A stretch of 64,000 nt of DNA from Alteromonadaceae bacterium XY-R5 (GTDB taxonomy: Bacteria; Pseudomonadota; Gammaproteobacteria; Enterobacterales; Alteromonadaceae), in assembly GCA_001660395.1 (NCBI GenBank), contig LXWE01000010.1, positions 62,001 to 126,000 of the forward strand, given 5' to 3'. Of this stretch, positions 9,145 to 19,367 are shown in pieces; within the stretch, counting starts at the first letter, position 1; every line of letters starts with the position of its first letter. The notes beneath the pieces are model-generated. The model saw nothing but the letters and a program-made list of their open reading frames with translations. It made no database searches and was not told where the DNA came from. The translations under genes and the position numbers were made by a program.

Positions 9145-10434
9145 TTACTGCTGAACCACATAATTTGCCAATTCATTGTCGACCCGTTTAAGCAACTTTT
9201 GCCAGTCGCTACTGGGCATACGGACCTTTACCAGCCAATCACCATCTTCAGTGTAAGATTCGGATGATATGCAATTCAGTCCAAATAACACACCCCGAAG
9301 CTTGCTTTTTGCAGGGGGAATTTGTAGCTGATAGTCCACCATTTGCTGCGCAAGGCAATCACTCAGGGCCTCAAACAGTAAATCGATGCCGATGCCGTCC
9401 TTTGCAGATAACCACACACGCTGTGGGACGCCATTTTCATCACGGTCAATACGCGGCTCGACCCCTTCCATACGGTCTATCTTATTACAAATCATCAACT
9501 GTGGGCGGTCAGATGCGTCAATTTCTTCCAGCACATTATTGACCTGATCGATATTTTCACGAAACTGCTGATCCGAATAGTCCACCACATGCAGCAATAA
9601 ATCCGCTTCCTGGGTTTCCTGCAAGGTTGCTTTGAACGCCGCGACTAAGTCGTGGGGCAAATGACGAATAAAGCCTACCGTATCAGCAAGGATAGCTATA
9701 CCGACATCCTGTAACTGAATTTTTCTTAAGGTCGGATCAAGGGTAGCAAAAAGCTGATCCGCTGCATAAATGCCAGCCGAAGTAATAGTGTTAAATAGAG
9801 TGGATTTACCCGCGTTGGTATAGCCCACCAGGGATAAGGTAGGGATTTCAGCACGGCGTCGAGAACGCCGACCTTGTTCACGTTGTTTTTGTACTTTTTC
9901 CAGGCGCTTAAGAATGCTCTTAATACGCTCACGCAGTAAACGTCTGTCGGTCTCAAGCTGAGTCTCACCCGGACCACGCAAACCTATCCCGCCTTTTTGG
10001 CGTTCTAAGTGGGTCCAGCCTCGAATAAGGCGGGTAGATATGTGGCGAAGCTGAGCCAGCTCAACCTGCAATTTACCTTCGTGAGTACGCGCTCGCTGAG
10101 CAAAAATATCCAAAATCAGTCCCGTGCGGTCTAACACACGACACTGGCAGATTTTTTCCAGATTTCGCTCTTGAGACGGTGAGAGACTATGATTGAAGAT
10201 CACCACATCCGCCTCGTTAGCTCTGACAGCATTAGCAATTTCTTCTGCCTTGCCCGAACCTACGTAATACTTTGAATGTGGTGCTGTGCGAGAGCCCGTG
10301 ATTACGTCGACAGCGTTAACCCCTGCCGACGACACTAGCATCTGCAATTCGTGTAAGTCTTCTTTACTGTTTTCGTCGGAAAAATCAATATGAACTAAGA
10401 CAGCCTGCTCACCTGCTTCATAACGGTCAAACAA
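9145..10434 (-). CDS. hflX: Ribosome-splitting GTPase HflX
   Basis: A 429-residue GTPase of the Obg-HflX superfamily. The N-terminal HflX domain and its coiled linker (ERQKGGIGLRGPGETQLETDRR) are clear. GTP-binding motifs are G1 GYTNAGKST, G3 DTVGF and G4 NKID. The protein binds 50S subunits and rescues stalled 70S ribosomes, particularly in heat stress. It is 30 bases downstream of hfq, with the same strand and order as in E. coli. The length agrees with the family (426 in E. coli). Confidence 0.95.
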   Translation of the reverse strand: MFDRYEAGEQAVLVHIDFSDENSKEDLHELQMLVSSAGVNAVDVITGSRTAPHSKYYVGSGKAEEIANAVRANEADVVIFNHSLSPSQERNLEKICQCRVLDRTGLILDIFAQRARTHEGKLQVELAQLRHISTRLIRGWTHLERQKGGIGLRGPGETQLETDRRLLRERIKSILKRLEKVQKQREQGRRSRRRAEIPTLSLVGYTNAGKSTLFNTITSAGIYAADQLFATLDPTLRKIQLQDVGIAILADTVGFIRHLPHDLVAAFKATLQETQEADLLLHVVDYSDQQFRENIDQVNNVLEEIDASDRPQLMICNKIDRMEGVEPRIDRDENGVPQRVWLSAKDGIGIDLLFEALSDCLAQQMVDYQLQIPPAKSKLRGVLFGLNCISSESYTEDGDWLVKVRMPSSDWQKLLKRVDNELANYVVQQ

Positions 10435-10464
10435 GCACTTCTCCTGTCAACTTCTTCAAATTCC

Positions 10465-10707
10465 TTAATTATCCGACTCTGACTGTGGATTCGCAACCAT
10501 CTGAATCGCCCGAGAAGGCACAACTGTTGAAATGGCGTGCTTATAAACCATCTGACTTACGGTATTCTTCAGTAAAATGACAAATTGGTCGAATGATTCA
10601 ACTTGTCCCTGTAATTTAATCCCATTTACGAGGTAGATGGAGACTGGAATACGCTCCTTGCGTAATGCATTCAAAAATGGGTCTTGTAATGATTGCCCCT
10701 TAGCCAT
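10465..10707 (-). CDS. hfq: RNA chaperone Hfq
   Basis: An 80-residue Sm-fold protein. Sm1 is visible in [27 protein letters not shown] and Sm2 in [13 protein letters not shown]. It forms a hexamer that pairs small RNAs with mRNAs. It lacks the long disordered tail of the 102-residue E. coli protein, ending soon after the core (NPQSESDN), which is common in related orders. It sits between miaA and hflX. Its presence gives a partner for the possible small RNA between hemE and nudC. Confidence 0.97.
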   Translation of the reverse strand: MAKGQSLQDPFLNALRKERIPVSIYLVNGIKLQGQVESFDQFVILLKNTVSQMVYKHAISTVVPSRAIQMVANPQSESDN

Positions 10708-10788
10708 TTTTTATCCTTTTCGTATTATTTTTCACGCGTGTTGCGCAGTATACAGTAAATCACCTCTCTGTATATGCCGCGCACAATG

Positions 10789-11730
10789 TCAAATATTGGT
10801 TATTTTTTGTATTTTAACAAGATTTTTCGAGTCAAAGGTATCCAACCAGTTCAGGTCTTGCCAACTTCGCAACCAGGTTAACTGACGTTTTGCCAACTGG
10901 CGCGTTGCCGCTATGCCCTGCTCTACCATTTGAGAAAAATCCACCTCGCCCTGCAGGTACTGCCACATTTGACGATAGCCCACACAACGCATACTGGGCA
11001 TATCCAAATGTAAATCACCCCGGGCCTTTAATGCCTGGACTTCCTGTTCAAAGCCTTGCTCCAACATCTGCGTAAAACGCAGAGCGATACGGTCGTGCAA
11101 TACGCTACGTTGCTCGGGCGCAATCGCAAACTGCGTCACCTGGTAGGGAATCGGCGCAGATTTTTGTTGCAGTAGTTCCGTCATCGGCTTGCCAGTCAGA
11201 CGAAATACTTCAATTGCTCGCATCAATCGTTGCGGGTCATTTGGGTGGATACGCTGGGCTGAAATTGGATCAATTTCGACCAACTGCTGATGCAGCGCCT
11301 GCCAGCCATGCGTTTGCGCTTCCAAATCAATGCCCTGACGGACACTTTCATCAGACTGAGGTAAGGGCGATAGGCCATCTACCAGCGCTTTGTAATACAT
11401 CATGGTGCCGCCAACAAGCAGCGGTATCCGTCCCCGGGCTGATATTTCGGCCATTTCCCGCAATGCGTCATTTCTAAACTCAGCAACAGAATAACTCTGA
11501 GCTGGCTCCAGAATATCAATCAATCGATGCGGTGCAAGTTGTAACTCTTCTGGACTGGGTTTAGCAGTCCCAATATCCATACCCCTGTATATAAGGGCGG
11601 AATCCACACTTACAATATCACAAGGGAATAAATTGCATAGATCTATAGCCAGCGAAGTTTTGCCACTGGCTGTTGGTCCCATTAAAAAAATTGCCTTCGG
11701 CAATTGGCCCACAGGGCGCGATTCACTCAT
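10789..11730 (-). CDS. miaA: tRNA dimethylallyltransferase
   Basis: A 313-residue enzyme that adds a dimethylallyl group to A37 of tRNAs reading UNN codons. The P-loop [12 protein letters not shown] and the [30 protein letters not shown] and [10 protein letters not shown] motifs are all present. Its start overlaps the 3' end of mutL by 8 bases. The conserved mutL-miaA-hfq order is intact. Internal promoters feeding hfq are known in E. coli miaA but were not looked for here. Confidence 0.96.
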   Translation of the reverse strand: MSESRPVGQLPKAIFLMGPTASGKTSLAIDLCNLFPCDIVSVDSALIYRGMDIGTAKPSPEELQLAPHRLIDILEPAQSYSVAEFRNDALREMAEISARGRIPLLVGGTMMYYKALVDGLSPLPQSDESVRQGIDLEAQTHGWQALHQQLVEIDPISAQRIHPNDPQRLMRAIEVFRLTGKPMTELLQQKSAPIPYQVTQFAIAPEQRSVLHDRIALRFTQMLEQGFEQEVQALKARGDLHLDMPSMRCVGYRQMWQYLQGEVDFSQMVEQGIAATRQLAKRQLTWLRSWQDLNWLDTFDSKNLVKIQKITNI

Positions 11731-13543
11731 TCTCAGATAACCAGCGAGTTAAAGGGATACTCCTTCCCCAACGTTCCAACCAGAAACAGCCTTGTTCTTC
11801 GGTTTGTGTGCTTAACCAACGCATTCCGGCCTGCTGAATATTTGCAGAGACAGGTTGAGGCAGTTGGGTAACGGCTTTTGCCAGCATATGCACATAGCAA
11901 TTAACGCCGTCATTTATTTTGATCAGGTCAGGCAGTAACTGACTCCAGGGTAACTCCCTCAATCCTGCTGGTACTTTTCGTAGTAGCCACCGCCCATTCA
12001 TCAAGGCAATGTCTATGCCTATTGGCAACAAACCCGCCTGTAAGTTCTGCTCCTGCACGTCAGAATTTGTTTCCGCCGCTAAGGCTACTGGCATTAACAG
12101 AGGCTGGCTGACAGGTTGCTGCTGTTTCTCAATCAAACTCCCCAGGCTGGCTTCAACAAACGCTGCCACTATATGATTATGGGACAATTGAAAAAATTTG
12201 CTGCCGATACGCACCAGCATTTGTTCATTTGGCAGTGGCAACCAATAAATCTGCTGAGATGCAGCCGATTGAACCGGTGCATCAGGGGTTTGCATCAACG
12301 TTTGATAATGAGCCGCCGCAGTCGGTTGCTGCGAAACATCAACCGCACGCGCATAACCAGAGGTTCCATGTGTGGCCGCCGGGCGTAGCGGACGAATATA
12401 ATTATGGGCAGGTTCGTATTCCCGCACCTGAGAAGCCTGCTTTGTAGCCTGCTCAGCGACTACGACATGAGCTTCGCTGTCATCAGCCTCCTCTGCGACC
12501 AGCAAGCCCGCAGAAATCGCGTTCTCCAACGTGCTGTTAATCACTCGATAAACGAAATCATGCACGGTTCTGGCCTGGTGAAAACGGACTTCATGTTTGG
12601 CCGGATGCACATTCACATCTACCTGGCGCGGATCCAAGGTCAAATACAGCACATAGGCAGGATAACTCTCACCATGTATCAGTCCTTCAAAGGCCTGGCG
12701 AATGGCATGATTGAGCAATTTATCCCTCATCATGCGGCCATTCACATAGAAGTACTGCAAATCGTTTTGCTCTCGTTCGCCCCCAGGGCCAGCGAGCCAA
12801 CCACTTAACTGCAAACCTTCGTAATCTGCATCAACTGAAATGGCATTTTGCTGAAAACCGCTTCCACATACACTCATGATGCGTTTGCTTTGAGCCGCCT
12901 TAGAGTCAGCCAGTGGAAACTTTCTTACAACCTTGCCATTGTGACGTAACGTAATGGCCACATCGAATCGACTCAAGGCAATACGCTTTACCAATTCATC
13001 AATATGGGTGAATTCGGTCTTTTCAGTGCGTAGAAAACGTCTTCTGGCTGGCGTGTTATAAAACAAATCTAACACATCGATACTGGTTCCATCAGGATGG
13101 GCCGCGGGCTGCAATTGCACCGCCATATCACGCCCTTCGCAATACGCCTGCCAGGCTTGCAATTGTGCTTTGGGTTTCGACGTTAGCGTAAGTCTTGAAA
13201 CGGAACTAATACTCGCCAGAGCTTCACCACGAAAGCCTAAGCTCATTATTTGCTCAAGGTCATCTAAGCTACTGATTTTGCTTGTAGCATGGCGAGACAA
13301 GGCCAAACCAAGCTCATCCTTTACGATGCCCTTACCGTTATCCCGAATACAGATTCGTTTATGTCCACCGCGCTCGATGTCGATATCTATTTGGGTGGCC
13401 CCGGCGTCCAGGCTGTTTTCCACCAGCTCTTTGACCACCGATGCCGGACGCTCGACCACTTCACCAGCAGCAATCTGGTTAGCCAGCATGGGGGGCAAGA
13501 TTTGAATAGGCAAACTGAAACCTTTAATTAAGTGCGAAAACAA
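11723..13543 (-). CDS. mutL: DNA mismatch repair protein MutL
   Basis: A 606-residue MutL. The N-terminal GHKL ATPase is plain: [19 protein letters not shown] and [11 protein letters not shown]. It continues with the S5-like fold ([12 protein letters not shown] at about 315) and ends in a C-terminal dimerisation domain after a variable linker at about 345-420. It has no DQHA-x2-E-x4-E endonuclease motif visible, as expected for organisms with MutH, and mutH is itself in this window. The start at 13543 gives the usual [24 protein letters not shown] opening with a short lead. It is 8 bases after amiB on the same strand. Confidence 0.95.
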   Translation of the reverse strand: MFSHLIKGFSLPIQILPPMLANQIAAGEVVERPASVVKELVENSLDAGATQIDIDIERGGHKRICIRDNGKGIVKDELGLALSRHATSKISSLDDLEQIMSLGFRGEALASISSVSRLTLTSKPKAQLQAWQAYCEGRDMAVQLQPAAHPDGTSIDVLDLFYNTPARRRFLRTEKTEFTHIDELVKRIALSRFDVAITLRHNGKVVRKFPLADSKAAQSKRIMSVCGSGFQQNAISVDADYEGLQLSGWLAGPGGEREQNDLQYFYVNGRMMRDKLLNHAIRQAFEGLIHGESYPAYVLYLTLDPRQVDVNVHPAKHEVRFHQARTVHDFVYRVINSTLENAISAGLLVAEEADDSEAHVVVAEQATKQASQVREYEPAHNYIRPLRPAATHGTSGYARAVDVSQQPTAAAHYQTLMQTPDAPVQSAASQQIYWLPLPNEQMLVRIGSKFFQLSHNHIVAAFVEASLGSLIEKQQQPVSQPLLMPVALAAETNSDVQEQNLQAGLLPIGIDIALMNGRWLLRKVPAGLRELPWSQLLPDLIKINDGVNCYVHMLAKAVTQLPQPVSANIQQAGMRWLSTQTEEQGCFWLERWGRSIPLTRWLSENE

Positions 13544-13551
13544 CTGCAGGA

Positions 13552-14883
13552 TTAACTGCTGGGTATGGTTAATACCTGACCGATACGCACCATATCTCCA
13601 TTGAGATTATTGGCGGCCTTAATCTGGCTCACATCAACATTATATCGCTGTGCTAACAGAGATAAAGACTCACCACTTCGTACTTTATGAGTCCGGTTCG
13701 TTTTTCTCTGTTTTGCCCACAAGGTGCCGTCAGGTGGAACATTCTGAAAATGACTTTTCACTGCGCTAAAGATTGACGTTGCAATGCGCTGACGAAAGGT
13801 TTCCCAGTTCAGATTCTTCTCTTCTTTTGGATTCGAGATAAAACCAGTCTCCACCAAAATTGAAGGAATATCAGGGGATGTCAGTACTGCGAGGCTCGCT
13901 GCCTGCGGCGTATTTTTATGCAAACTAGTCACAGATTTGAGACCTCGAATCACTTCACGCCCAACGGTGTAGCTCGTTGTCATACTGTGATCCATCGACA
14001 TGTCCAATAATGCCTGCGTCAGGTAGCGTTCACTGGCAGTATCTTCAATGACCTCTGCCGCACCGCCGAGCAATTCGGAATGCTTTTCACTTTTCTCCAT
14101 CCAACGCCCGAGTTCGGAGTTGGCTCGGCGCATAGACAATACCCATACCGAGGCACCATGAGGCTGGGGAGTGGTAAACGCATCCGCATGCACTGACACA
14201 AGTAAATCCGCCTTGGCCTGACGAGCGATCTCCGGACGCTTGTTCAATGAAACGTAATAATCGCCTTTGCGGGTTAAAATCGCTTTCATCCCAGGTTCGG
14301 CATTTATCATTGCCTCGAGCTTACGCACAATACTTAATGTAATGTCCTTCTCGTATGTTCCAGCACTTCCGATTGAACCCGGGTCTTCACCGCCATGCCC
14401 AGCATCCAGGGCAATGATAATTTCGCGTTCTTCGTCATCCTTTTGCTGAACGACCTGCTGAGGAGCGGTTTCGTCGGTAGCGAAGTCAACGACCAGGCGA
14501 TTGCTGTATGGCGGTGTCGGCGGCAGGGAAAATACATTGGTGCTGGCCTTAGCATTTAACTCTATGACCACACGTGTCGAGTTTTTATCTTTCGGGTTGC
14601 TGTAGCGAATTCGTTTAATTAACTCACTGTCGTTAGTCAATTTTTGCAGGTCGATACTGTCATCTGTGCCACCAAGGTCAATCACCAGTCGATTGGGCTT
14701 AGATAAGGTAAAATAGGAGTAATCGGGCGCGCTCTTTAAGTCGAATACCACCCGGGTACTTCCTGGTGACGGCCAGATCCTAACGGATTGAATTTTATTT
14801 TGGGCGAATGAAGCAAAGCTGACAAGGCATCCCAGCAGGCAGATAAGGCTCCAACTCACTTGCTTATGTTTACGCTGAATCAT
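13552..14883 (-). CDS. amiB: N-acetylmuramoyl-L-alanine amidase, AMIN-Amidase_3-LysM
   Basis: A 443-residue exported amidase. A signal peptide is seen at about 1-27 ([16 protein letters not shown]). The AMIN domain follows (about 30-135), then Amidase_3 (about 155-375) with zinc-site segments [12 protein letters not shown] and SVHADAF and the catalytic Glu in [11 protein letters not shown]-terminal LysM repeat ([16 protein letters not shown] to VLTIP) binds peptidoglycan. The protein cleaves septal peptidoglycan during daughter-cell separation. Its start overlaps the tsaE end by 14 bases. AmiB is chosen over AmiA/AmiC because of the mutL-adjacent location. Confidence 0.92.
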   Translation of the reverse strand: MIQRKHKQVSWSLICLLGCLVSFASFAQNKIQSVRIWPSPGSTRVVFDLKSAPDYSYFTLSKPNRLVIDLGGTDDSIDLQKLTNDSELIKRIRYSNPKDKNSTRVVIELNAKASTNVFSLPPTPPYSNRLVVDFATDETAPQQVVQQKDDEEREIIIALDAGHGGEDPGSIGSAGTYEKDITLSIVRKLEAMINAEPGMKAILTRKGDYYVSLNKRPEIARQAKADLLVSVHADAFTTPQPHGASVWVLSMRRANSELGRWMEKSEKHSELLGGAAEVIEDTASERYLTQALLDMSMDHSMTTSYTVGREVIRGLKSVTSLHKNTPQAASLAVLTSPDIPSILVETGFISNPKEEKNLNWETFRQRIATSIFSAVKSHFQNVPPDGTLWAKQRKTNRTHKVRSGESLSLLAQRYNVDVSQIKAANNLNGDMVRIGQVLTIPSS

Positions 14884-15343
14884 TTTCTTGATGTAGTTGT
14901 GTCAGTAATCGCTCGCCGCTTTGACTCAAAGCGGACACAGTTAAACGTCTTCCATTCTCAGTAAAATCAATACTAATGGTTAAATCTGGCGCTGCCAATA
15001 GACCTGCGCCTTTTGCCGGCCACTCAATCAGACAAATACAATCTTTCTCGAAGTAATCTCGGATCCCCATAAACTCCAGTTCTTCGGGATCGGCCAGGCG
15101 ATATAAATCAAAGTGAAAGACCCGCCAGCTTTCAAGCTCATATGGCTCGACCAAAGTATAGGTAGGACTCTTAACCTTACCTGTATGCCCCAAAGCCTGG
15201 ATAAAGCCGCGGCTAAAAGTGGTTTTACCGGCGCCTAAATCCCCTTCGAGATAAATTACCGTTTGTTCGCTACAGGCGTTCGCCAACGAAGCGGCTAAGC
15301 GCTGGGTATCCTGTTCATCTACTAAATCAAACACTGCTTTCAT
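14870..15343 (-). CDS. tsaE: tRNA threonylcarbamoyladenosine synthesis ATPase TsaE
   Basis: A 157-residue P-loop ATPase. The Walker A motif is [14 protein letters not shown], followed by the [10 protein letters not shown] switch segment and [16 protein letters not shown]. TsaE works with TsaB and TsaD in forming t6A37 in tRNAs that read ANN codons. It overlaps nnrD by 4 bases upstream and amiB by 14 bases downstream, so the three genes are tightly coupled. Confidence 0.95.
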   Translation of the reverse strand: MKAVFDLVDEQDTQRLAASLANACSEQTVIYLEGDLGAGKTTFSRGFIQALGHTGKVKSPTYTLVEPYELESWRVFHFDLYRLADPEELEFMGIRDYFEKDCICLIEWPAKGAGLLAAPDLTISIDFTENGRRLTVSALSQSGERLLTQLHQENDSA

Positions 15344-16857
15344 GTGATATTTACAAGTCTGTGTATGTGGTCAAACAAATCGCTGGCTAGGATACCACGT
15401 TGACCGTTTTTTTCAGCCGCCAAATCACCAGCACGACTATGAATACAGGTACCGTAAATAGCAGCCGACTGCGCGCCCATGCCCTGAGCCATTAAGCCGG
15501 CTATTGTCCCGGCCAGCACATCCCCCATACCGCCAGATGCCATACCCGGGTTGCCGTTACTGCAAACATACAAGGCATCCTGACTGCACTGAATACTGCC
15601 AGCGCCTTTCAGCACAATGTGGGACTGATATTGATTTGCGAGTTTTTTAGCTGCCTCATAGCGGTGTTGTTCAATTTCGTTATTGCCAGTATTAAGTAAT
15701 CTGGCGGCCTCTCCGGGGTGAGGTGTTAAAACCCAATGCACCGGACGTTCCAACACCCGCTGCTTTGACAACCAATTTAAACCATCAGCATCCACCAACA
15801 AAGGCAATTGTCGCTTCACCGCAGACGCCAGTACCTGTTCACATAATTGTGCTGCCCAGACATCCTGACCCAATCCTGGCCCTAGCAATAGACAGCTTGC
15901 CCATTGTAAATGCGCGTCGATATCATCTGTGACCACCATTAGCTCGGGTCGCCCCACACTAATACTTAACTGGCTCTGCGGATGACAATAGACTTTTACC
16001 AAACCTGCGCCGCTGCGCAAAGCAGCTTCTGCAGCCATCCGAATGGCTCCCGGCATGCCCTGATTGCCGCCTATACAGAGTAAGCGCCCAAACATACCCT
16101 TGTGGCTGTTCTGCGGACGCTTTTGTAAAGGCTGCAAATTTTCATGGCCTAAATACGTTGCTGTGGGTGTCGCCAGCTCGGCAAACACCTCGCCAATCCC
16201 TAATTCATCTACAAATAAGCGCCCGCAATATCCTTTGCCGGCCCCCGTTACCAGGCCGCTTTTTATCGCCACAAACGTCACGGTCATACTGGCTTCGACG
16301 CCTTCGGACAAGACCCAGCCAGTATCAGCATCGATACCGGAGGGAATGTCCAGGCTGAGTACGGGTGCATCAGAGGCATTAATACAGGCAATTAAAGAAC
16401 GGTATTCCGTCTTGGGCGCACCTGATATGCCAGTCCCCAACAAACCATCAATGATCACGTCCTGTTGATGCCAGTCGGCTTGCTCAGAAGCACACACCAC
16501 ACCGCCAGCCTCTGTCCAGGCCAGCTGAGCAGTCAAAGCATCACCTAGTAACGACTTTTTGGGATCTACGGACACCAATTGCACATACAGATTATCGGCG
16601 TGCGCCAGCCTTGCCAGTACATAGCCGTCGCCGCCATTATTGCCGGTACCACATACGACCAAAATACGTCTGGCCTCCGGCCAGTGGCGTCTTAACAGCG
16701 CATAGGCAGCAGCACCTGCGGCTTCCATCAGGGCATACATACTGAAGCCGCAACGTTTAGCAGCTTCTGGTTCCCAACGTCGTACCTGCTCTGCGGCAAA
16801 CACTTTATGTGATAAACTAAACGCCCTTTGATCACGCAAATAATATTCGGATGTCAC
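15340..16857 (-). CDS. nnrD: Bifunctional NAD(P)H-hydrate epimerase / ADP-dependent hydratase
   Basis: A 505-residue two-domain repair enzyme. The N-terminal epimerase (about 1-230) shows [16 protein letters not shown] and [10 protein letters not shown]; the C-terminal dehydratase (about 240-500) shows [34 protein letters not shown] and [20 protein letters not shown]. It converts damaged NAD(P)H hydrates back to NAD(P)H. Its ATG lies 7 bases inside the divergent queG coding region, so each gene's promoter must lie within the other. A later start near residue 19 cannot be excluded. Confidence 0.94.
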   Translation of the reverse strand: MTSEYYLRDQRAFSLSHKVFAAEQVRRWEPEAAKRCGFSMYALMEAAGAAAYALLRRHWPEARRILVVCGTGNNGGDGYVLARLAHADNLYVQLVSVDPKKSLLGDALTAQLAWTEAGGVVCASEQADWHQQDVIIDGLLGTGISGAPKTEYRSLIACINASDAPVLSLDIPSGIDADTGWVLSEGVEASMTVTFVAIKSGLVTGAGKGYCGRLFVDELGIGEVFAELATPTATYLGHENLQPLQKRPQNSHKGMFGRLLCIGGNQGMPGAIRMAAEAALRSGAGLVKVYCHPQSQLSISVGRPELMVVTDDIDAHLQWASCLLLGPGLGQDVWAAQLCEQVLASAVKRQLPLLVDADGLNWLSKQRVLERPVHWVLTPHPGEAARLLNTGNNEIEQHRYEAAKKLANQYQSHIVLKGAGSIQCSQDALYVCSNGNPGMASGGMGDVLAGTIAGLMAQGMGAQSAAIYGTCIHSRAGDLAAEKNGQRGILASDLFDHIHRLVNIT

Positions 16858-18008
16858 AGCCTGCTACTCCTTCCCTCTCAGAGGCTCAATTGCGCCAATT
16901 AGTCCAAGATATCAAGGCCTGGGGGATGGCGCTAGGCTTTCAGCAAGTGGGGATCAGTGACATAGATCTAAGTCAGCATGAAGCAAAACTGCAAGCCTGG
17001 TTGGATAATCACTATCACGGTGAGATGCAGTTTATGGCCGAACATGGCATGAAACGAGCTCGACCAGCAGAATTAGTCCCAGGCACGGTGCGGGTGATCA
17101 GTGTACGCATGAATTACTTGCCGCCGGATGCCCGCTTTGCCAAAGATTTGAAACAACCGAATACGGCCTATATTAGTCGCTATGCTCTGGGACGCGATTA
17201 CCATAAGTTAGTCCGCAATCGCCTCAAGAAATTAGGTGAGAAAATTCAGCACGTGTGCGCCGAGGTAGCGTTTCGCCCTTTTGTCGATTCTGCCCCAGTG
17301 CTGGAACATGCCATCGCCGAAAAGGCTGGCATAGGTTTCACCGGAAAACACAGCCTTACCATCAATAAAGAAGCCGGTTCCTGGTTCTTTCTGGGGGAAC
17401 TGTTTATTAACCTGCCTTTGCCTGTTGATAAGCCGGTTGAGGAAGGCTGCGGAACTTGCAGTGCCTGCATTACGATTTGCCCTACTCAGGCCATTGTAGA
17501 ACCTTATGTGGTCGATGCCCGCCGCTGCATTTCATACCAGACCATCGAGAATAAAGGCAGCATTCCCGAAGAATTGCGGCCACTTTTGGGCAACCGGATT
17601 TACGGCTGTGACGATTGTCAGTTGATTTGTCCCTGGAACCGTTTTGGCCAGCTTACCGATGAGGCTGATTTTCATCCGCGTCAGTCACTGGGTTCACAGC
17701 AACTGTTAAGCTTATTTGACTGGAATGAAGCGACATTTTTGCGTAACACCGAAGGCAGCGCGATTCGGCGAATTGGCCATGCCCGCTGGCTACGCAACAT
17801 TGCCGTGGCCTTAGGGAATGCCCCCTACAATGAAGACATCATTAACGCGCTTTACACACGCAGTGAGCATCCTGATCCAATTGTGGCAGAACATATCCGC
17901 TGGGCCATTGCGCAACAGCAGCACAAACAAAGTCTTGCGCAGGAAACCAGCCGTCAGCAATTACGGCTGGTAAGAAGTATCGAGAAGGGGTTACCCCGGG
18001 ACGCTTAA
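16851..18008 (+). CDS. queG: Epoxyqueuosine reductase
   Basis: A 385-residue cobalamin and iron-sulfur enzyme that makes queuosine from epoxyqueuosine in tRNA. The two 4Fe-4S cysteine sets are CGTCSACITICPTQ and CDDCQLICPWN. The N-terminal DUF1730 cobalamin domain carries GWFQVGI-like GFQQVGISD and the ISRYALGRDYHKLVR segment. It is divergent from nnrD with overlapping starts, a pairing also found in E. coli. The stop lies 16 bases before the convergent hemE stop; a CCGGGA-TCCCGG hairpin (17996-18014) spans the queG stop but has no T run. Confidence 0.95.
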   Translation: MSQPATPSLSEAQLRQLVQDIKAWGMALGFQQVGISDIDLSQHEAKLQAWLDNHYHGEMQFMAEHGMKRARPAELVPGTVRVISVRMNYLPPDARFAKDLKQPNTAYISRYALGRDYHKLVRNRLKKLGEKIQHVCAEVAFRPFVDSAPVLEHAIAEKAGIGFTGKHSLTINKEAGSWFFLGELFINLPLPVDKPVEEGCGTCSACITICPTQAIVEPYVVDARRCISYQTIENKGSIPEELRPLLGNRIYGCDDCQLICPWNRFGQLTDEADFHPRQSLGSQQLLSLFDWNEATFLRNTEGSAIRRIGHARWLRNIAVALGNAPYNEDIINALYTRSEHPDPIVAEHIRWAIAQQQHKQSLAQETSRQQLRLVRSIEKGLPRDA

Positions 18009-18024
18009 TCCCGGCGTTTACAAT

Positions 18025-19089
18025 TTACTTGTGATACTGGCGGCTGTACTTGTGTACTGCATCAACAAATACTTTGGCGTGTTCTGGTGGTACATCCAGA
18101 TGGATGCCATGGCCCAGGTTAAACACATGACCTGAACCTTCACCAAAGCCAGCCAAAATCGTTTGTACTTCTTCTTCAATACGCGCAGGTGGAGCATACA
18201 GCATAGAAGGATCCATATTGCCCTGCAGCGCGACTTTATCCCCCACTCGGGCTTTGGCCTCGGCGATATCAATGGTCCAATCCAGGCCAACGGCATCACA
18301 GCCAGTAGCCGCAATGGCTTCGATCCAGGCACCACCATTTTTGGTAAACAGAGTGACGGGCACACGGCGACCATCCGCTTCACGGGTTAACCCGTTAACG
18401 ATTTTTTCCATATACTGCAATGAGAAGTCTTTGTAATCACGCGGTGACAGCACACCACCCCAGGTATCAAAGACCATCACCGACTGAGCACCCGCCGCAA
18501 TTTGTGCATTCAGGTAAAGGATTACTGAGTCGGCTAACTTATCCAGGAGTAAATGCAACGTTTGCGGTTCAGCAAACATCATTTTTTTAATCTTGGTAAA
18601 AGACTTACTGGAACCACCTTCGACCATATAAGTCGCTAGCGTCCAGGGGCTGCCAGAAAAACCAATCAATGGGACCTGACCCTGCAGATTTTTACGGATG
18701 GTGCGTACCGCATTCATCACATATCCCAGTTCATCTTCCGGATCCGGAATCGGTAGCGCATCCACACTGGCTTTATCAATAATCGGCTTTTCAAAACGCG
18801 GGCCTTCACCGGCCTCGAAATACAACCCTAAGCCCATGGCATCAGGAATAGTCAGAATGTCAGAAAATAGAATGGCAGCGTCCAACTCAAAACGACGCAG
18901 TGGCTGCAATGTCACTTCACAGGCCAGCTCCGCATTTTTACACAGCGACATAAAATCTCCGGCCTCAGCGCGGGTCGCTTTGTATTCTGGCAGATAACGT
19001 CCAGCCTGACGCATCATCCATACAGGCGTCACATCAACGGGTTGGCGCAACAAGGCACGCAAATAACGATCATTTTTCAGTTCTTGCAT
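18025..19089 (-). CDS. hemE: Uroporphyrinogen decarboxylase
   Basis: The start at 19089 gives 354 residues, the same as E. coli HemE, and the opening [21 protein letters not shown] Met 7 codons upstream (19110) has no ribosome site, while the chosen ATG has AGGAATAGAG ahead. The enzyme decarboxylates uroporphyrinogen III to coproporphyrinogen III. Family signatures are [13 protein letters not shown] near residue 35, [15 protein letters not shown], and [17 protein letters not shown]. It is single, with queG converging on its 3' end. Confidence 0.96.
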   Translation of the reverse strand: MQELKNDRYLRALLRQPVDVTPVWMMRQAGRYLPEYKATRAEAGDFMSLCKNAELACEVTLQPLRRFELDAAILFSDILTIPDAMGLGLYFEAGEGPRFEKPIIDKASVDALPIPDPEDELGYVMNAVRTIRKNLQGQVPLIGFSGSPWTLATYMVEGGSSKSFTKIKKMMFAEPQTLHLLLDKLADSVILYLNAQIAAGAQSVMVFDTWGGVLSPRDYKDFSLQYMEKIVNGLTREADGRRVPVTLFTKNGGAWIEAIAATGCDAVGLDWTIDIAEAKARVGDKVALQGNMDPSMLYAPPARIEEEVQTILAGFGEGSGHVFNLGHGIHLDVPPEHAKVFVDAVHKYSRQYHK

Positions 19090-19231
19090 TTCTAACTCTA
19101 TTCCTGCCATTGGCTTATCTGGCGCGCATTCTACATGAAAAATTCACCATCCCCTCGCATTTGTGATCAATTAACTCAATCGAAAAAACCGTAGAGCTGA
19201 CGAATTAAACTTGTCCATTTGCACAAAAAAT

Positions 19232-19261
19232 TTGCACAGGGCTGCAAACCTCTGTTATAAA
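19232..19261 (+). promoter_or_regulatory. Sigma-70 type promoter in the hemE-nudC gap
   Basis: TTGCAC (19232-19237), 18 bases, TATAAA (19256-19261); TTATAA with a 17-base spacer is the alternative. The -35 lies inside an inverted repeat TTTGCA-6-TGCAAA (19231-19248), with a further direct TTTGCAC at 19218-19224, which looks like an operator. No protein gene on the plus strand follows for over 1 kb, so the promoter would serve a short RNA. Confidence 0.55.
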
Positions 19262-19267
19262 AATATC

Positions 19268-19353
19268 GCGCTAGTAAATTACAACGAAAAGAAGCTCGTA
19301 TTAACGAGACCTCCACGCTAAAAAATTCAAGCCCTACCTAGTAGGGCTTTTTT
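19268..19353 (+). ncRNA. Candidate small RNA, about 86 nt
   Basis: Between the promoter above and the terminator at 19329-19353 lies an interval with no coding potential. It holds a small hairpin CTCGT-ATTA-ACGAG (19295-19308), then a single-stranded ACCTCC (19309-19314), then A-rich sequence and the terminator hairpin. ACCUCC is complementary to the Shine-Dalgarno sequence, the layout of some Hfq-dependent small RNAs that block ribosome binding. Alternatively the terminator serves only nudC, which ends at 19368 on the other strand, and the promoter match is chance. I know of no named family that it matches. Confidence 0.45.
19329..19353. terminator. Bidirectional terminator between candidate sRNA and nudC
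   Basis: Nine-pair stem AAGCCCTAC-CTA-GTAGGGCTT (19329-19349). On the plus strand the stem runs straight into six T. On the minus strand six T follow after three bases, 15 bases after the nudC stop. Confidence 0.8.
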
Positions 19354-19367
19354 ATTGCGCAAAGAGT

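Noticed and set aside
19161-19185. CRP-like TGTGA at the hemE upstream region
   Set aside because: Only the left half-site is present; the right half does not match TCACA.
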